From Azonexus sp. (GTDB taxonomy: Bacteria > Pseudomonadota > Gammaproteobacteria > Burkholderiales > Rhodocyclaceae), in NCBI RefSeq assembly GCF_023150235.1, contig NZ_JAKLLH010000014.1:62001-126000 (forward strand): a stretch of 64,000 nt of DNA. The letters are read 5' to 3'. The stretch's first letter is position 1; each line of letters starts with the position of its first letter. Of the stretch, positions 38,749 to 48,353 are shown piece after piece. The position numbers were made by a program, and so were the translations under genes. The notes beneath the pieces are model-generated. The model made no database searches. It was not told where the DNA came from and saw only the letters and a list, made by a program, of their open reading frames with translations.

Positions 38749-39620
38749 TGGGTTTTCTCGCCGGGAAGTTCTGCGTTCAGCATGTCGGTTTCCTTGCGCA
38801 TGCGCCATTCGACGATGGTCTTGGCGACCAGCGTGACCAGCGCCAGCAAGGCCAGCACCGACGCCGCAGCGAAGGCGCCGATGGCGTTGTATTCGTTGTA
38901 AAGGATTTCGACGTGCAGCGGCAGGGTGTTGGTCTCGCCGCGAATGTGGCCGGAGACCACCGACACCGCGCCGAATTCGCCCATCGCCCGCGCGTTCGAC
39001 AGGATCACGCCGTAGAGCAGGCCCCACTTGATGTTGGGCAGGGTCACCCGCCAGAACATCTGCCAGCCGGAGGCACCGAGCGAAATCGCCGCCTCTTCCT
39101 CGTCCTTGCCCTGCGACTGCATCAGCGGGATCAACTCGCGGGCAATGAAGGGGAAGGTGATGAACAAGGTGGCGATGATCATCCCCGGCACGGCGAAAAT
39201 CACCTTGTATTCATTGGCCGCCAGCCATGGTCCGAAATAGCCCTGGGCGCCGAAGAGCAGGATGAAGATCAGCCCGGCGACCACTGGCGATACCGCAAAC
39301 GGCAGGTCGATCAGGGTGATCAGCAGGCTCTTGCCGCGAAAATCGAATTTGGCGATGACCCAGGCAGCGGCGACGCCAAACAGGATATTGAAGGGCAGCA
39401 CGGCCAGCGCGATGACCACGGTCAACCAGATCGCCGAGCGGGTTTCCGGGTCTTTCAGCGCTTCGAGATAGACCGGCAGGCCCTGCGCCAGCGCTTCGAC
39501 GAAGACCGCCAGCAGCGGCATGCCGAGGAAGAAGAAGAGGAAGCCGAGGCCGACGGCGAGCAGGGTGGCGCGCACCCAGGCCGGCTCCTGCGTCGCGCGG
39601 GTCAATTTGTTGTGGCTCAT
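38745..39620 (-). CDS. cysW: Sulfate/thiosulfate ABC importer permease CysW
   Basis: A 291-residue inner-membrane permease with six predicted helices and the ABC-contact EAA loop ([28 protein letters not shown]). The segment [19 protein letters not shown] is characteristic of CysW. It pairs with CysT to form the sulfate channel. ATGA four-base overlaps with cysT and cysA show translational coupling. Confidence 0.94.
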
Positions 39621-40507
39621 GCACCCTCTCCTTGCTTGGCCTTGCCGGCGGCGACTTCGAGCGGCTCGACATTTTCATGGCCGCTTTTGTGTCGACTCGC
39701 CGCCCACCATTGCAGGACGTTGATCACCAGCAGCAGCACAAAGGAAATCGCCAGCATCACCACCGCCAGCGCAGTGGCACCGAGCACGTCGTATTGCTCC
39801 AGCTTGGAAATGATCAGCAGCGGCACGATCTCGGAGACCAGCGGGATATTGCCGGCGATGAAGATCACCGAACCGAACTCGCCCAGCGCGCGGGCAAAGG
39901 CCAGCGCAAAGCCTGTCAGCAGCGCCGGACCGATCGCCGGGAAGATGACCTTGACAAAGGTCTGCCAGCGCGAGGCGCCGAGCGACGCCGCAGCCTCCTC
40001 GACTTCGGTCTCGATGTCCTCGATCACCGGCTGCAGCGTGCGCACCACAAACGGCAGGGTGACGAAAGTCAGCGCGACGACGATCCCGAGCGGGGTGTAG
40101 GCAACCTTGAAGCCGAGCGGTTCGAGATACTGGCCAAGCCAGCCGTTGCCGGCGTAAAGCGTGGCCAGCGTGATCCCGGCGACCGCCGTCGGCAGCGCGA
40201 AGGGCAGGTCGACCAGGGCATCGACGAAACGCTTGCCGGGGAAGGAGTAACGCACCAGCACCCAGGCCACGATCAGCCCGAAGAAGGCGTTGATCGACGC
40301 CGCCAGCAGCGAGGAGACGAAGGTGACGCGAAACGCCGCCAGCGAACGTTCGCCGAGCGCGATGTCGAGAATTTGTGCAAAGCCGAGTTCCGACGCCTTG
40401 AGGATCATGCCGCCCAAGGGCAGCAGGATCAGCAGCGACAGGTAGACCAGCGTGTAACCGAGCGCCAGGCCGAAGCCGGGGAGCACGCGTTGGGATGGTG
40501 CGGACAT
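39617..40507 (-). CDS. cysT: Sulfate/thiosulfate ABC importer permease CysT
   Basis: A 296-residue permease, also called CysU, with six helices. Its EAA loop is EEAAASLGASRWQTFVKVIFPAIGPAL, followed by ARALGEFGSVIFIAGNIPLVSEI, typical of CysT. It overlaps cysW by four bases. A 110-base gap to the binding-protein gene contains the repeat arm GTTGACCGTAAAAA at 40527-40540, which might set a boundary between the abundant binding-protein message and the permeases. Confidence 0.94.
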   Translation of the reverse strand: MSAPSQRVLPGFGLALGYTLVYLSLLILLPLGGMILKASELGFAQILDIALGERSLAAFRVTFVSSLLAASINAFFGLIVAWVLVRYSFPGKRFVDALVDLPFALPTAVAGITLATLYAGNGWLGQYLEPLGFKVAYTPLGIVVALTFVTLPFVVRTLQPVIEDIETEVEEAAASLGASRWQTFVKVIFPAIGPALLTGFALAFARALGEFGSVIFIAGNIPLVSEIVPLLIISKLEQYDVLGATALAVVMLAISFVLLLVINVLQWWAASRHKSGHENVEPLEVAAGKAKQGEGA

Positions 40508-40618
40508 GTTTTTATTGAAATTCCGGGTTGACCGTAAAAATGCAAACAGCGCCGGTGATCCGCCTCCAGGCCGCTGACCCTTGGCGATTTCCCGGCGCCT
40601 GACAGCAAGCGCTGCCGC

Positions 40619-41617
40619 TTACTTGGCGACGTAAATCTGGTCGAAGCTGCCGCCGTCCTTGAAGTGGGTAACGAAAGCCTTGTGGGCGCCGCCGAAGACT
40701 TCATCGACGGTGAAGGTCTTCACCGGCGGGAAGAAAGCGGCGTACTTCTTCAGCAGTTCGGGGTCGCGCGGCCGCAGGTAGTTCTGCGCGGCGTTCTCCT
40801 GGCCCTCCTTGGACCACAGGTATTCGAGGTAAGCGGTGGCCTGCTTGCGCGTCCCCTTCTTGTCCACCACCTTGTCTACCACCGCCACCGGGAACTCGGT
40901 CTGCATGGTCAGGCTGGGATGGATGACCTCGAACTCGCCCTTGCCGAATTCCTTGGCGATCATTTCGGCTTCGGACTCGAAGGTGATCAGCACGTCGCCG
41001 AGGCGGCGCTGCATGAAGGTGGTGGTCGCATCGCGGCCGCCGGCGGCAAACAGCGGTGCATTCTTGAGCAACTTGCCGACGAATTCCTGCGCCTTGGCAT
41101 CGTTGCCGCCCGGCTGGCGCAGCGCCCAGGCCCAGGCCGAGAGATAGGTATTGCGGCCGTTGCCGGTGTTCTTGGGATGCGGAATGATCACCTGCACGCC
41201 GGCGGCAGCCAGATCGCCCCAGTCCTTCAGCGCCTTGGGGTTGCCCTTGCGCACGATGAAGACCATCGCCGAAGTGTAGGGCGAGGCATTGTTGGGAAAT
41301 TTCTTGGCCCAGTCCTTGGCCACCAGCCCCTTGTCGGCGAGGAACTCGACGTCGTTGGCCTGGTTCATGGTCACCACGTCGGCTTCCAGACCGTCGGCGA
41401 CGGCGCGCACCTGCTTGGTCGAGCCGGCGTGCGACTGCTTCAGCTCCAGGCTCTCGCCGGTCTTGGCCTTCCAGTATTTCTGGAACAGCGGGTTGTAATC
41501 CTTGTAGACGTCGCGGGCGACGTCGTAGGAAGCATTCAGCAAGGTCGCATCGGCCAGGGCAGTGGCGCTGGCCAGTGCCAGGAAGAGAGAGGAAACAGTC
41601 AGACGCAAGGATTTCAT
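40619..41617 (-). CDS. sbp: Periplasmic sulfate-binding protein
   Basis: A 332-residue sulfate or thiosulfate binding protein with a signal peptide (MKSLRLTVSSLFLALASA, cut near TALA-DATLL). Typical family segments are TLLNASYDVARDVYKDYNPLF, QSHAGSTKQVRAVADGLEAD and IPHPKNTGNGRNTYLSAWAW. It feeds the CysT-CysW-CysA transporter encoded downstream. It could equally be named cysP, because Sbp and CysP are not reliably distinguished by eye. Confidence 0.93.
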   Translation of the reverse strand: MKSLRLTVSSLFLALASATALADATLLNASYDVARDVYKDYNPLFQKYWKAKTGESLELKQSHAGSTKQVRAVADGLEADVVTMNQANDVEFLADKGLVAKDWAKKFPNNASPYTSAMVFIVRKGNPKALKDWGDLAAAGVQVIIPHPKNTGNGRNTYLSAWAWALRQPGGNDAKAQEFVGKLLKNAPLFAAGGRDATTTFMQRRLGDVLITFESEAEMIAKEFGKGEFEVIHPSLTMQTEFPVAVVDKVVDKKGTRKQATAYLEYLWSKEGQENAAQNYLRPRDPELLKKYAAFFPPVKTFTVDEVFGGAHKAFVTHFKDGGSFDQIYVAK

Positions 41618-41659
41618 GGCGGGGGCTCCAGATTCGATGCAGGCAATTTAGCCGAGGCT

Positions 41660-41712
41660 CTTTATAACAACAAATAAGATTTAAGAATTTGCTTATATCT
41701 TGTGGTTATTCT
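41660..41712 (-). promoter_or_regulatory. AT-rich promoter region of the sulfate-uptake operon
   Basis: A strongly AT-rich stretch, unlike the surrounding GC-rich DNA, lies 43-95 bases upstream of sbp. It contains TTATAA-type -10 candidates on the minus strand. CysB usually activates such operons from AT-rich sites. I cannot define the exact CysB site. Confidence 0.45.
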
Positions 41713-41812
41713 TCTATGGGGCAGGCAGCAACAGCTACCGCGACGGCCAGAGACAAGCCCCGGCCAAGCGGCTATCATTCGTACCTACCCCAACCTCCCG
41801 CTGTCCGAAACG

Positions 41813-42397
41813 ATGCGCGCCTCCCTGCCTGCCACCCTGCTCCTGTCCTCCCTGCTCGCCGCCTGCGCCATCAAGGGCGACATTCCGCCGAGCAAGCACA
41901 TTTCGCAAAAAGGCGCGCTCAAGGTGCATCCTGGCCTGCTCGGCCAGCCGGTGCCGCCCGAGCTGCAGGCGGAGGTCCGGCCGGCAACGAACGCCGCCGC
42001 CAGGCCGGCGGATGCTCCCGGCAGCGTAGCGCCTGCCGCCGATCCGCTGAGTGTGCGCAATGTGCACTTCGAGCTCGACAGTACCGCCATTGGCGCCGAT
42101 TACGACAGCGTGCTGCAGGCGCATGCCCGCCACCTCGCCGCCAACCCGGCGCTGCGCGTCCGTATCGAAGGCCACGCCGACGAGCGCGGTCCCAGCGATT
42201 ACAACCGCCGTCTCGGCCAGAAGCGCGCCGACAACGTGCGCCAGGCGCTGATTGGCCACGGCGCCCCGGAAAGCCGCATCGCCATTCGCAGTCTCGGCGA
42301 ATCCCAGCCACGGCAGAGGGGGCACGACGAGGGGTCGTGGTCCGAGAACCGGCGTGCCGAACTGGTGTACGACCGCCAGGACAAGCCCGGCCACTGA
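41813..42397 (+). CDS. OmpA-domain (Pal-like) outer-membrane lipoprotein
   Basis: A 194-residue lipoprotein. The signal ends in a lipobox (SSLLAACAIKGD), followed by an Ala/Pro-rich linker. A C-terminal OmpA-like peptidoglycan-binding domain has VHFELDSTAIGADYDSVL and the diaminopimelate-binding stretch VRIEGHADERGPSDYNRRLG. It anchors the outer membrane to the wall. It is not next to tol genes, so it is probably a Pal paralogue. ATG 41813 is the first plausible start; the upstream open frame lacks a signal sequence. Confidence 0.82.
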   Translation: MRASLPATLLLSSLLAACAIKGDIPPSKHISQKGALKVHPGLLGQPVPPELQAEVRPATNAAARPADAPGSVAPAADPLSVRNVHFELDSTAIGADYDSVLQAHARHLAANPALRVRIEGHADERGPSDYNRRLGQKRADNVRQALIGHGAPESRIAIRSLGESQPRQRGHDEGSWSENRRAELVYDRQDKPGH

Positions 42398-42517
42398 GCC
42401 GCATCGCCGGGAAGGGCCGCAAGCTCCGGCGGGGGGCGGCATGCTTTCTGCCGAGTTGCCATCTTCCGCCAGCAAAAACCCCCCTTTTCCGCTGTTGACC
42501 GTGGAAGGCGAAAAACT

Positions 42518-42569
42518 CTGCCATTTTCTGCCATGCGCGCTGCCATTGTCAGGTGTCAGGCACTGCCAT
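42518..42569. promoter_or_regulatory. Clustered repeats, possible upstream activator sequence
   Basis: Four exact CTGCCAT copies start at 42518, 42528, 42540 and 42563, about one, one and two helical turns apart. A tandem TGTCAGG pair sits at 42547-42560. They lie 245-295 bases upstream of the sigma-54-type promoter, a usual distance for an enhancer bound by an activator such as the one encoded at 48354-49658. Confidence 0.45.
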
Positions 42570-42811
42570 AGCCCTCGAGAGGCTGCTCACTGATTGGCTT
42601 CAAAAATCTTGGCAAAGCGGCGGGATTTTTCGATAAATGCCGATTTTTCAATGGCTTGCCTGGTGTTCCCCAAGTATCTGCCGGCGCAGCGTCTGCCTGC
42701 GCTCAAGAGGTGGAAAACGCCTGATAATCAGTGGCTTGCCGGCTTGGTCCTCCTCGCCGACGTTGAAACTGTATTTTCCGGGTTTATCGATGTCGAATCG
42801 ATTGCAGTGGC

Positions 42812-42827
42812 TGGCACGTTACTTGAT
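42812..42827 (+). promoter_or_regulatory. Sigma-54-type promoter before the octaheme cytochrome gene
   Basis: TGGCACGTTACTTGAT matches the -24/-12 consensus TGGCAC-N5-TTGCW, with the exact 10-base spacing between GG and the -12 dinucleotide. The one mismatch is TTGA in place of TTGC. The start codon at 42860 would lie about 22 bases from the predicted transcript start. A sigma-54 activator gene is at the end of the same locus. Confidence 0.6.
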
Positions 42828-42859
42828 TGTCTTCCGCAGGATCACTACGGGGGAAAACC

Positions 42860-44488
42860 ATGTTCTCGATACTCAAACTACGCCGCCTGGGCTGCCTGGC
42901 CCTGCTGGCCTTGTGGGCAACGGGCGTTCTTGCCGCGCCCGCCGCGCCGGCAGTCGCACGCCAGGGGACGACGGATCACAGCAAGCTGGAGGCCCTGCGT
43001 GGCCCTTTCAAGAGCGGACCGGAAGTCACCGAAGCCTGCCTGAGCTGTCACAATCTGGCCGGACACCAGGTCATGAAAAGCATCCATTGGACTTGGGAGG
43101 CGAGTAGTCCGACCACCGGGCGGAAACTGGGCAAGAAATGGGCCGCCAATAATTTCTGTGGCTCGACGCTCTCCAACGAAACACGGTGCACCAGCTGTCA
43201 TGCCGGCTATGGCTGGGTGGACAAGAATTTCGATTTCAGCAAGCAGGAAAACGTCGATTGCCTCGCCTGTCACGACACGACGGGCAGCTACAAGAAATTC
43301 GGCACCGATGCCGGCCATCCGCTCTATGCGGATCGCGAATTCGAGCCGATGGAAGGCCCGCCGGGCAAGAAACAGTTCAAGGCGCCCGATCTGACCAAGA
43401 TCGCCCAGCACGTGGGCAAGACCGGGCGAGCCAATTGCGGTGCCTGCCATTTCAATGGGGGAGGAGGCGATGCGGTGAAGCACGGCGACCTCGATTCCTC
43501 ACTGAAGAACCCGGCGCGCGAACTCGATGTGCATATGGCCAAGGACGGTGCCAACATGGCCTGTGCCGACTGCCATACCTTCAATTCGCACCAGCCCTCC
43601 GGTAGTCGTTATGCGGCTACCGCCAAGGATCGGCATGGTCTCGATCTGCCCAAGGACGACCATGATCGCGCTACCTGCGAATCCTGCCATGGCCTGGCGC
43701 CGCACAAGGAAGCCAGGATCAATCACCACGCCGACAAGCTGGCCTGCCAGACCTGCCACATTCCCGAGTTTGCCCGGGGCGGCATCGCCACCAAGATGCT
43801 GTGGGACTGGTCGACCGCGGGCAAGAAGGATGCCGCCGGCAAGCCGCTGTTCATCAAGGACGAGCACGGCCATCTCAAGTATTCGGCGGCAAAGGGCGAT
43901 TTTGCCTATGGCGAGAATGTCCGTCCGGAGTACAAGTGGTACAACGGCGTCGTGCATCAGATCAGCATTACCGACAAGCTCGACGGCCTGATTGCCAAGG
44001 ACGGCGTGCTCGAACTGAATCGTGTCGAAGGTTCGGCCAGCGATCCGGGGGCTCGCATCTGGCCCTTCAAGGTGATGCGCGGCAAGCAGCCCTACGATCC
44101 GGTGAATAACACCCTGGTGGTCAATCACGTCTACGGCGACGATGACACCTCGCTCTGGAAAAACTACGACTACGACAAATCGATCAAGGCCGGCATGGAT
44201 TACGCCGGCCTGCCCTACAGCGGCAAGTACGATTTCATCCCCACGCGCATGAACTGGTTCATCACCCACATGGTGGCGCCCAAGGAAAAGGCGCTTGCCT
44301 GCCAGGACTGCCACACGCGCAGCGCCGACGGTCGCCTGGCCGCGATTACCGATATCTACCTCCCTGGCCGGGATACGCAAGGCTGGCTCGATCTGTTGGG
44401 TAGTCTGATGATCGCCGGCGCTATCGGCGGCGGTTTGCTGCATGGCGGCATCCGCTTCGTTACCCGTCGCAAGGAGAAGGCAAAATGA
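42860..44488 (+). CDS. Octaheme c-type cytochrome, tetrathionate reductase (Otr) family
   Basis: A 542-residue exported multiheme cytochrome with a signal peptide (about residues 1-25). It has exactly eight CxxCH heme sites: CLSCH 60, CTSCH 110, CLACH 134, CGACH 193, CADCH 235, CESCH 273, CQTCH 296 and CQDCH near 500. A C-terminal membrane anchor follows (LLGSLMIAGAIGGGLL). The layout fits the octaheme tetrathionate reductase family, whose characterised members reduce tetrathionate, nitrite or hydroxylamine; the physiological substrate here is unknown. It overlaps the cytochrome b gene by four bases, so the two products probably form one complex taking electrons from quinol. Confidence 0.88.
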   Translation: MFSILKLRRLGCLALLALWATGVLAAPAAPAVARQGTTDHSKLEALRGPFKSGPEVTEACLSCHNLAGHQVMKSIHWTWEASSPTTGRKLGKKWAANNFCGSTLSNETRCTSCHAGYGWVDKNFDFSKQENVDCLACHDTTGSYKKFGTDAGHPLYADREFEPMEGPPGKKQFKAPDLTKIAQHVGKTGRANCGACHFNGGGGDAVKHGDLDSSLKNPARELDVHMAKDGANMACADCHTFNSHQPSGSRYAATAKDRHGLDLPKDDHDRATCESCHGLAPHKEARINHHADKLACQTCHIPEFARGGIATKMLWDWSTAGKKDAAGKPLFIKDEHGHLKYSAAKGDFAYGENVRPEYKWYNGVVHQISITDKLDGLIAKDGVLELNRVEGSASDPGARIWPFKVMRGKQPYDPVNNTLVVNHVYGDDDTSLWKNYDYDKSIKAGMDYAGLPYSGKYDFIPTRMNWFITHMVAPKEKALACQDCHTRSADGRLAAITDIYLPGRDTQGWLDLLGSLMIAGAIGGGLLHGGIRFVTRRKEKAK

Positions 44489-45093
44489 GCGAACGCATCT
44501 ATATCTACAAGCGCTACGAGCGTTTCTGGCACTGGTCGCAGGCCCTGCTGATCGTCGGCATGATGATCACCGGTTTCGAGGTGCACGGCAGTTACACCCT
44601 GATCGGCTTCGGCAAGGCGGTACAACTGCACAGCCTTGCCGCCTGGACCCTGCTGGCCCTGTGGGCCTTCACCATCTTCTGGCAATTCACCACTGGCGAA
44701 TGGCGGCAATATCTGCCCTCGTTGAAGAATGTCGGGGCGATGATCCGCTACTACAGCTTCGGCATTTTCACCAAGGCGCCGCATCCCTTCCGGAAAACGG
44801 CGCTGCAGAAGCACAATCCCCTGCAGCGCCTGGCCTACCTTGCCTTGCTGGCCTTCATCTCGCCGCTGATCTGGGTTTCGGGCATCGCCTATCTTTTCTA
44901 TGGCGACTGGCGGCAACTCGGGATCGACGGCTGGTTGAACCTGGAATGGGTGGCAACACTGCATGTGCTCGGTGCCTACATGATCACCGCCTTCTTCTTC
45001 ATCCACGTCTACCTCACCACCACCGGCCACACCCTCTTCGCCCATATCAAGGCGATGATCACCGGGTGGGAGGAGGTCGACGAAAAGCACTGA
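44485..45093 (+). CDS. Membrane cytochrome b, quinol-oxidising partner of the octaheme cytochrome
   Basis: A 202-residue four-helix cytochrome b of the b561/formate-dehydrogenase gamma type. Histidines on helices suit two hemes b: RFWHWSQALLIVGMMITGFE, HSLAAWTLLALW, LHVLGAYMITAFFFIHVYL. It starts at ATGA overlapping the octaheme gene. It would carry electrons from the quinone pool across the membrane to the octaheme subunit. The substrate specificity of the complex is not evident from this subunit. Confidence 0.85.
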   Translation: MSERIYIYKRYERFWHWSQALLIVGMMITGFEVHGSYTLIGFGKAVQLHSLAAWTLLALWAFTIFWQFTTGEWRQYLPSLKNVGAMIRYYSFGIFTKAPHPFRKTALQKHNPLQRLAYLALLAFISPLIWVSGIAYLFYGDWRQLGIDGWLNLEWVATLHVLGAYMITAFFFIHVYLTTTGHTLFAHIKAMITGWEEVDEKH

Positions 45094-45166
45094 GGCCACG
45101 GAGATCGGCCCGGAGGCGGATAATCCCGTAAACTCGCGACCGCCACTCCGCCTCCCTGCCGCCTTC

Positions 45167-46402
45167 ATGATCGAAAAACCGTCTTCCCCGTCTTCTTCCC
45201 GGCCTACCCGTTTTTCCCGGCGCTTCCTGCTCTCCGGCGCGGGCATCCTTGTACTGCTGGCCCTGGTCTATGGCGCTCTGCGCGGCGAGCGGGTTGAAGT
45301 CGTCACCGCCGCGCGCGGCGAACTACGCCAGGCCATCGTCGCCAGCGGTCGGGTACGCACGCCGCAACGGGTCGAGGTGGCGAGCCAGATTACCGGTCGG
45401 GTGAGCGGCGTTGCCGTGCGCGAGGGCGAGGCTGTCGCCGTCGGTCAGGTGCTGCTCGAGTTCGACGCCGCCGAATGGCAGGCCAGCGTCGCCCAGGCCA
45501 GGGCCAGCCTGACTCAGGCCGAAAGCCGGCTGCTGCAGATCGGTGAGGCGGGCCTGCCGCTGGCCGAGCAGGGGCTGCGCCAGGCCGAGGCCAATGCCCG
45601 CCAGGCCGAGCGCCACTACCAGCGGGTCGGCGAACTGCTTGCCAAGGGCTTCTACAGCCCGGCTCAGCTCGACGACGCCCAGCGCGCCCGCGACGTGGCC
45701 GCCAGCCAGTTGCAGGCGGCGCGGATCCAGGTCGCCAGCAACCGGCCGCAGGGGAGCGAGATGCGCGTTGCTCGCGGCAATGTCGAACAGGCGCGTGCCG
45801 CGCTGGCCGTGGCCGAGGCCCGCCTCGCCTACGCTACCCTGCGCGCGCCGGTTGCCGGCCGGGTGCTGACGCGCAATGTCGAACCGGGCGATACCGCACA
45901 ACCGGGCAAGGCGCTGCTAACCCTGGCGCCGGCCGGCGAAACCGAGCTGACGGCGCAGATCGACGAGAAGAATTTCGCCTTGCTTGCCGTCGGCCAGCAG
46001 GCCCGGGTGTCGGCCGACGCCTATCCTGGCGAACATTTTTCGGCACGGCTCGGCTACATCGCCCCCTCGGTCGATGCGCAGCGCGGTTCCGTGGAAATCC
46101 GCCTGACCGTTCCCCAGCCGCCGGCCTATCTGCGCAACGAGATGACGGTTTCCATCGATCTTGAAACCGCTCGCCGCGACGTGGCCCTGAGTCTTCCCTG
46201 CGACAGCGTGCGCGAGGCGGGGGGGCAGCCCTGGGTTCTGGCCGTCCGTGCCGGGCGGGCCTGGCGTCAGATGGTCAAACTGGGGCTGCGCGGTGCCGGG
46301 CGCTGCGAAATCGTCGATGGTCTCGACGAAGGGGAGGCGGTTGTTGCCGGAAACGCCAAACTTGCCGAGGGAAGCCGGCTGGTCACGGTCAACCGGCAAT
46401 AA
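45167..46402 (+). CDS. HlyD/MacA-type periplasmic adaptor of an ABC exporter
   Basis: A 411-residue membrane fusion protein with one N-terminal membrane helix (FLLSGAGILVLLALVYGAL) and split lipoyl domains (VASQITGRVSGVAVREGEAV and LRAPVAGRVLTRNVEPGD). Between them is a long Ala/Gln-rich coiled coil (about residues 100-200), then a beta-barrel domain. With the permease and ATPase downstream it forms a MacAB-like tripartite exporter. It starts 73 bases after the cytochrome b gene. The substrate is unknown. Confidence 0.85.
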   Translation: MIEKPSSPSSSRPTRFSRRFLLSGAGILVLLALVYGALRGERVEVVTAARGELRQAIVASGRVRTPQRVEVASQITGRVSGVAVREGEAVAVGQVLLEFDAAEWQASVAQARASLTQAESRLLQIGEAGLPLAEQGLRQAEANARQAERHYQRVGELLAKGFYSPAQLDDAQRARDVAASQLQAARIQVASNRPQGSEMRVARGNVEQARAALAVAEARLAYATLRAPVAGRVLTRNVEPGDTAQPGKALLTLAPAGETELTAQIDEKNFALLAVGQQARVSADAYPGEHFSARLGYIAPSVDAQRGSVEIRLTVPQPPAYLRNEMTVSIDLETARRDVALSLPCDSVREAGGQPWVLAVRAGRAWRQMVKLGLRGAGRCEIVDGLDEGEAVVAGNAKLAEGSRLVTVNRQ

Positions 46403-46411
46403 GGGCCAAAA

Positions 46412-47632
46412 TTGAGACATTGGCAACCCTTCGAGTGGATCGCCGCCGTCCGCTTTCTGCGCGAGGGGCGGATGCAGTCCTTGCTGATCATCGTCGGTGT
46501 CGGGGTCGGCGTCGCCGTCATCGTCTTCATGTCGGCGCTGCTCTCCGGCCTGCAGGCCAACCTGATCAAGCGCACGCTGTCCTCGCAGGCTCACATCACG
46601 CTGCTGCCGCCCGAGGAAATCGCCCGCCCGCAGCAGGCCACCGACGCCACCGCCCTGCGCCTGCAGAAACAGGCCCAGCGCCTGCGCGCCATCGACCAGT
46701 GGCAGACGTTGCGCGACCGCCTGGAAACCTGGCCGGAAATCGCCGCCGTGTCGCCGCTCGCCGCCGGCCCGGCCTTCGCGGTGCGCGGCGAGGCCAACAA
46801 GGCAATTACCGTCGTCGGCATCGAGCCGGAACGCTACAACCGCGTCATTTCCCTGGCCGAGCGGCTGACTGCCGGGCAGTTGCGGCTGGGCGCCGGCGAG
46901 GTGGTGATCGGCATCGAACTGGCCAGGGACCTCGGCGCCGAGGTCGGCGACAAGTTGCGCCTGAGCACGGCCGACGGGCGCAGCGACACGCTGACCGTCA
47001 CCGGCCTGTTCGATCTCGGCAACAAGGGCGTGAACGCCCGCAACGTCTATGTCGGCCTGCGCGCGGCGCAAAGCCTGCTCGACCTGGTCGGCGGCGTCTC
47101 GAGCATCGATCTGGCGCTGCACGACCTCGACCTGGCCGAGCAACTCGCCCGCCGCATCGCCGGCGAAACCGGGCTGACCGCCGATTCGTGGATCAAGACC
47201 AACGCCCAGTTCGTCACCGCGCTGACCTCGCAGCGCGTGTCGAGCAACGTCATCCGCTTCTTCATCGCGCTCTCGGTCGCCTTCGGCATCGCCAGTGTAT
47301 TGGTCGTGTCGGTCATCCAGCGCGGCAAGGAAATCGGCATCCTGCGCGCCATGGGCGCCACGCAGGCGCAGATGCGGCGCATCTTCCTGCTGCAGGGCGG
47401 CATCGTCGGCTTTTTCGGCTCGCTGCTCGGCTCGGCACTGGCCTGGAGCTTCCTGATGCTGTGGCAACTGCTGGCGCGCAACCCGGACGGCACGCCGATG
47501 TTCGTCATCGGCGTCGAACCCGGTCTGGTCGCCCTGGCGGCCGGCGGTGCCAGCCTGGTCGGCATCCTCTCCGCCCTGCTGCCGGCCCGCCGCGCGGCGC
47601 AACTCGACCCGGTGGTGGCGATCCGTGGCTGA
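46412..47632 (+). CDS. MacB/FtsX-type ABC exporter permease
   Basis: A 406-residue permease with one N-terminal helix ([21 protein letters not shown]), a large periplasmic MacB core domain (about residues 45-260) and three C-terminal helices with the FtsX signature ([21 protein letters not shown]). The start is TTG 46412, because the family N-terminal pattern begins there and no ATG is near. The end overlaps the ATPase gene by 8 bases. MacB-like permeases move substrates from periplasm to outside by mechanotransmission rather than direct transport. Confidence 0.87.
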   Translation: MRHWQPFEWIAAVRFLREGRMQSLLIIVGVGVGVAVIVFMSALLSGLQANLIKRTLSSQAHITLLPPEEIARPQQATDATALRLQKQAQRLRAIDQWQTLRDRLETWPEIAAVSPLAAGPAFAVRGEANKAITVVGIEPERYNRVISLAERLTAGQLRLGAGEVVIGIELARDLGAEVGDKLRLSTADGRSDTLTVTGLFDLGNKGVNARNVYVGLRAAQSLLDLVGGVSSIDLALHDLDLAEQLARRIAGETGLTADSWIKTNAQFVTALTSQRVSSNVIRFFIALSVAFGIASVLVVSVIQRGKEIGILRAMGATQAQMRRIFLLQGGIVGFFGSLLGSALAWSFLMLWQLLARNPDGTPMFVIGVEPGLVALAAGGASLVGILSALLPARRAAQLDPVVAIRG

Positions 47633-48350
47633 ACCCGACGACCGCGTCCTGCACCTGGCCGGCATCCGCAAGTCCTACGGCAGCGGCGAGGTGGAAAGCG
47701 AGATCCTGCACGGCATCGACCTGACGCTGCGACGCGGCGAGTTCGCCGCCCTGATCGGCCCGTCCGGCTCGGGCAAGAGCACCCTGCTCAACCTGATCGG
47801 CCTGCTCGACCGGCCGACCAACGGCCAGTTGCACATCGACGGCGAAGACAGCGGCCAGCTCGACGACACCGGCCTGACCCGCCTGCGCGGCCAGCGCATC
47901 GGCTTCGTCTTCCAGCACCACCACCTGATCCCGGCCTTCACCGCCGAGGAAAACGTCGCCATGCCGCTGCTCGTCGCCCGCGGCCGGCCGGATGCGGAAA
48001 TGTTCGCGCGCGCCGGGCGCCTGCTCGATCAGGTCGGCCTCGCCGACCGCAAACAGCACCTCGCCAACCGGCTGTCCGGCGGCCAGCAGCAGCGCGTCGC
48101 CATTGCCCGCGCCCTGGTCACCAACCCGTCGCTGGTGCTGGCCGACGAGCCGACCGGCAATCTCGATACGCATTCGGCCGACGACGTCTTCGCCTTGCTC
48201 CGCGATTTCAACCGTCGCCAGCACACCACCTTCCTGATCGTCACCCACGACCCGCGCCTGGCGGCCCGCTGCGACCGCATCGTCGAACTGGTCGATGGCC
48301 GGATCGTTGCCGACCGGCCGCCGCCCGCTGCCCGAGATACCGCGGGATGA
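47625..48350 (+). CDS. MacB/LolD-type ABC exporter ATPase
   Basis: A 241-residue ATPase with Walker [21 protein letters not shown], signature [16 protein letters not shown], Walker [13 protein letters not shown] and His switch in [17 protein letters not shown], all typical of the LolD/MacB subgroup. The GTG start at 47625 overlaps the permease and gives the normal family N-terminus ([19 protein letters not shown]). It ends 3 bases before the convergent sigma-54 activator, so no room exists for a terminator between them. Confidence 0.9.
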   Translation: MAEPDDRVLHLAGIRKSYGSGEVESEILHGIDLTLRRGEFAALIGPSGSGKSTLLNLIGLLDRPTNGQLHIDGEDSGQLDDTGLTRLRGQRIGFVFQHHHLIPAFTAEENVAMPLLVARGRPDAEMFARAGRLLDQVGLADRKQHLANRLSGGQQQRVAIARALVTNPSLVLADEPTGNLDTHSADDVFALLRDFNRRQHTTFLIVTHDPRLAARCDRIVELVDGRIVADRPPPAARDTAG

Positions 48351-48353
48351 TCT

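Larger units (their letters stand above)
42398..42859. other. Regulatory interval upstream of the octaheme cytochrome
   Basis: About 460 bases with no convincing gene. It holds a repeat arm GTTGACCGTG at 42494-42503, a cluster of short repeats at 42518-42569 and a sigma-54-type promoter at 42812-42827. Between the last two lies a TTTTTCAATGGCTTG stretch near 42645 that loosely fits an IHF bend site. Together these resemble an enhancer-dependent promoter region. Confidence 0.55.

Noticed and set aside
42594..43043. 149-codon plus-strand frame between the Pal-like gene and the octaheme cytochrome
   Set aside because: It runs through the sigma-54 promoter and into the octaheme signal peptide in another frame. 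It has no recognisable family and no good ribosome binding site.
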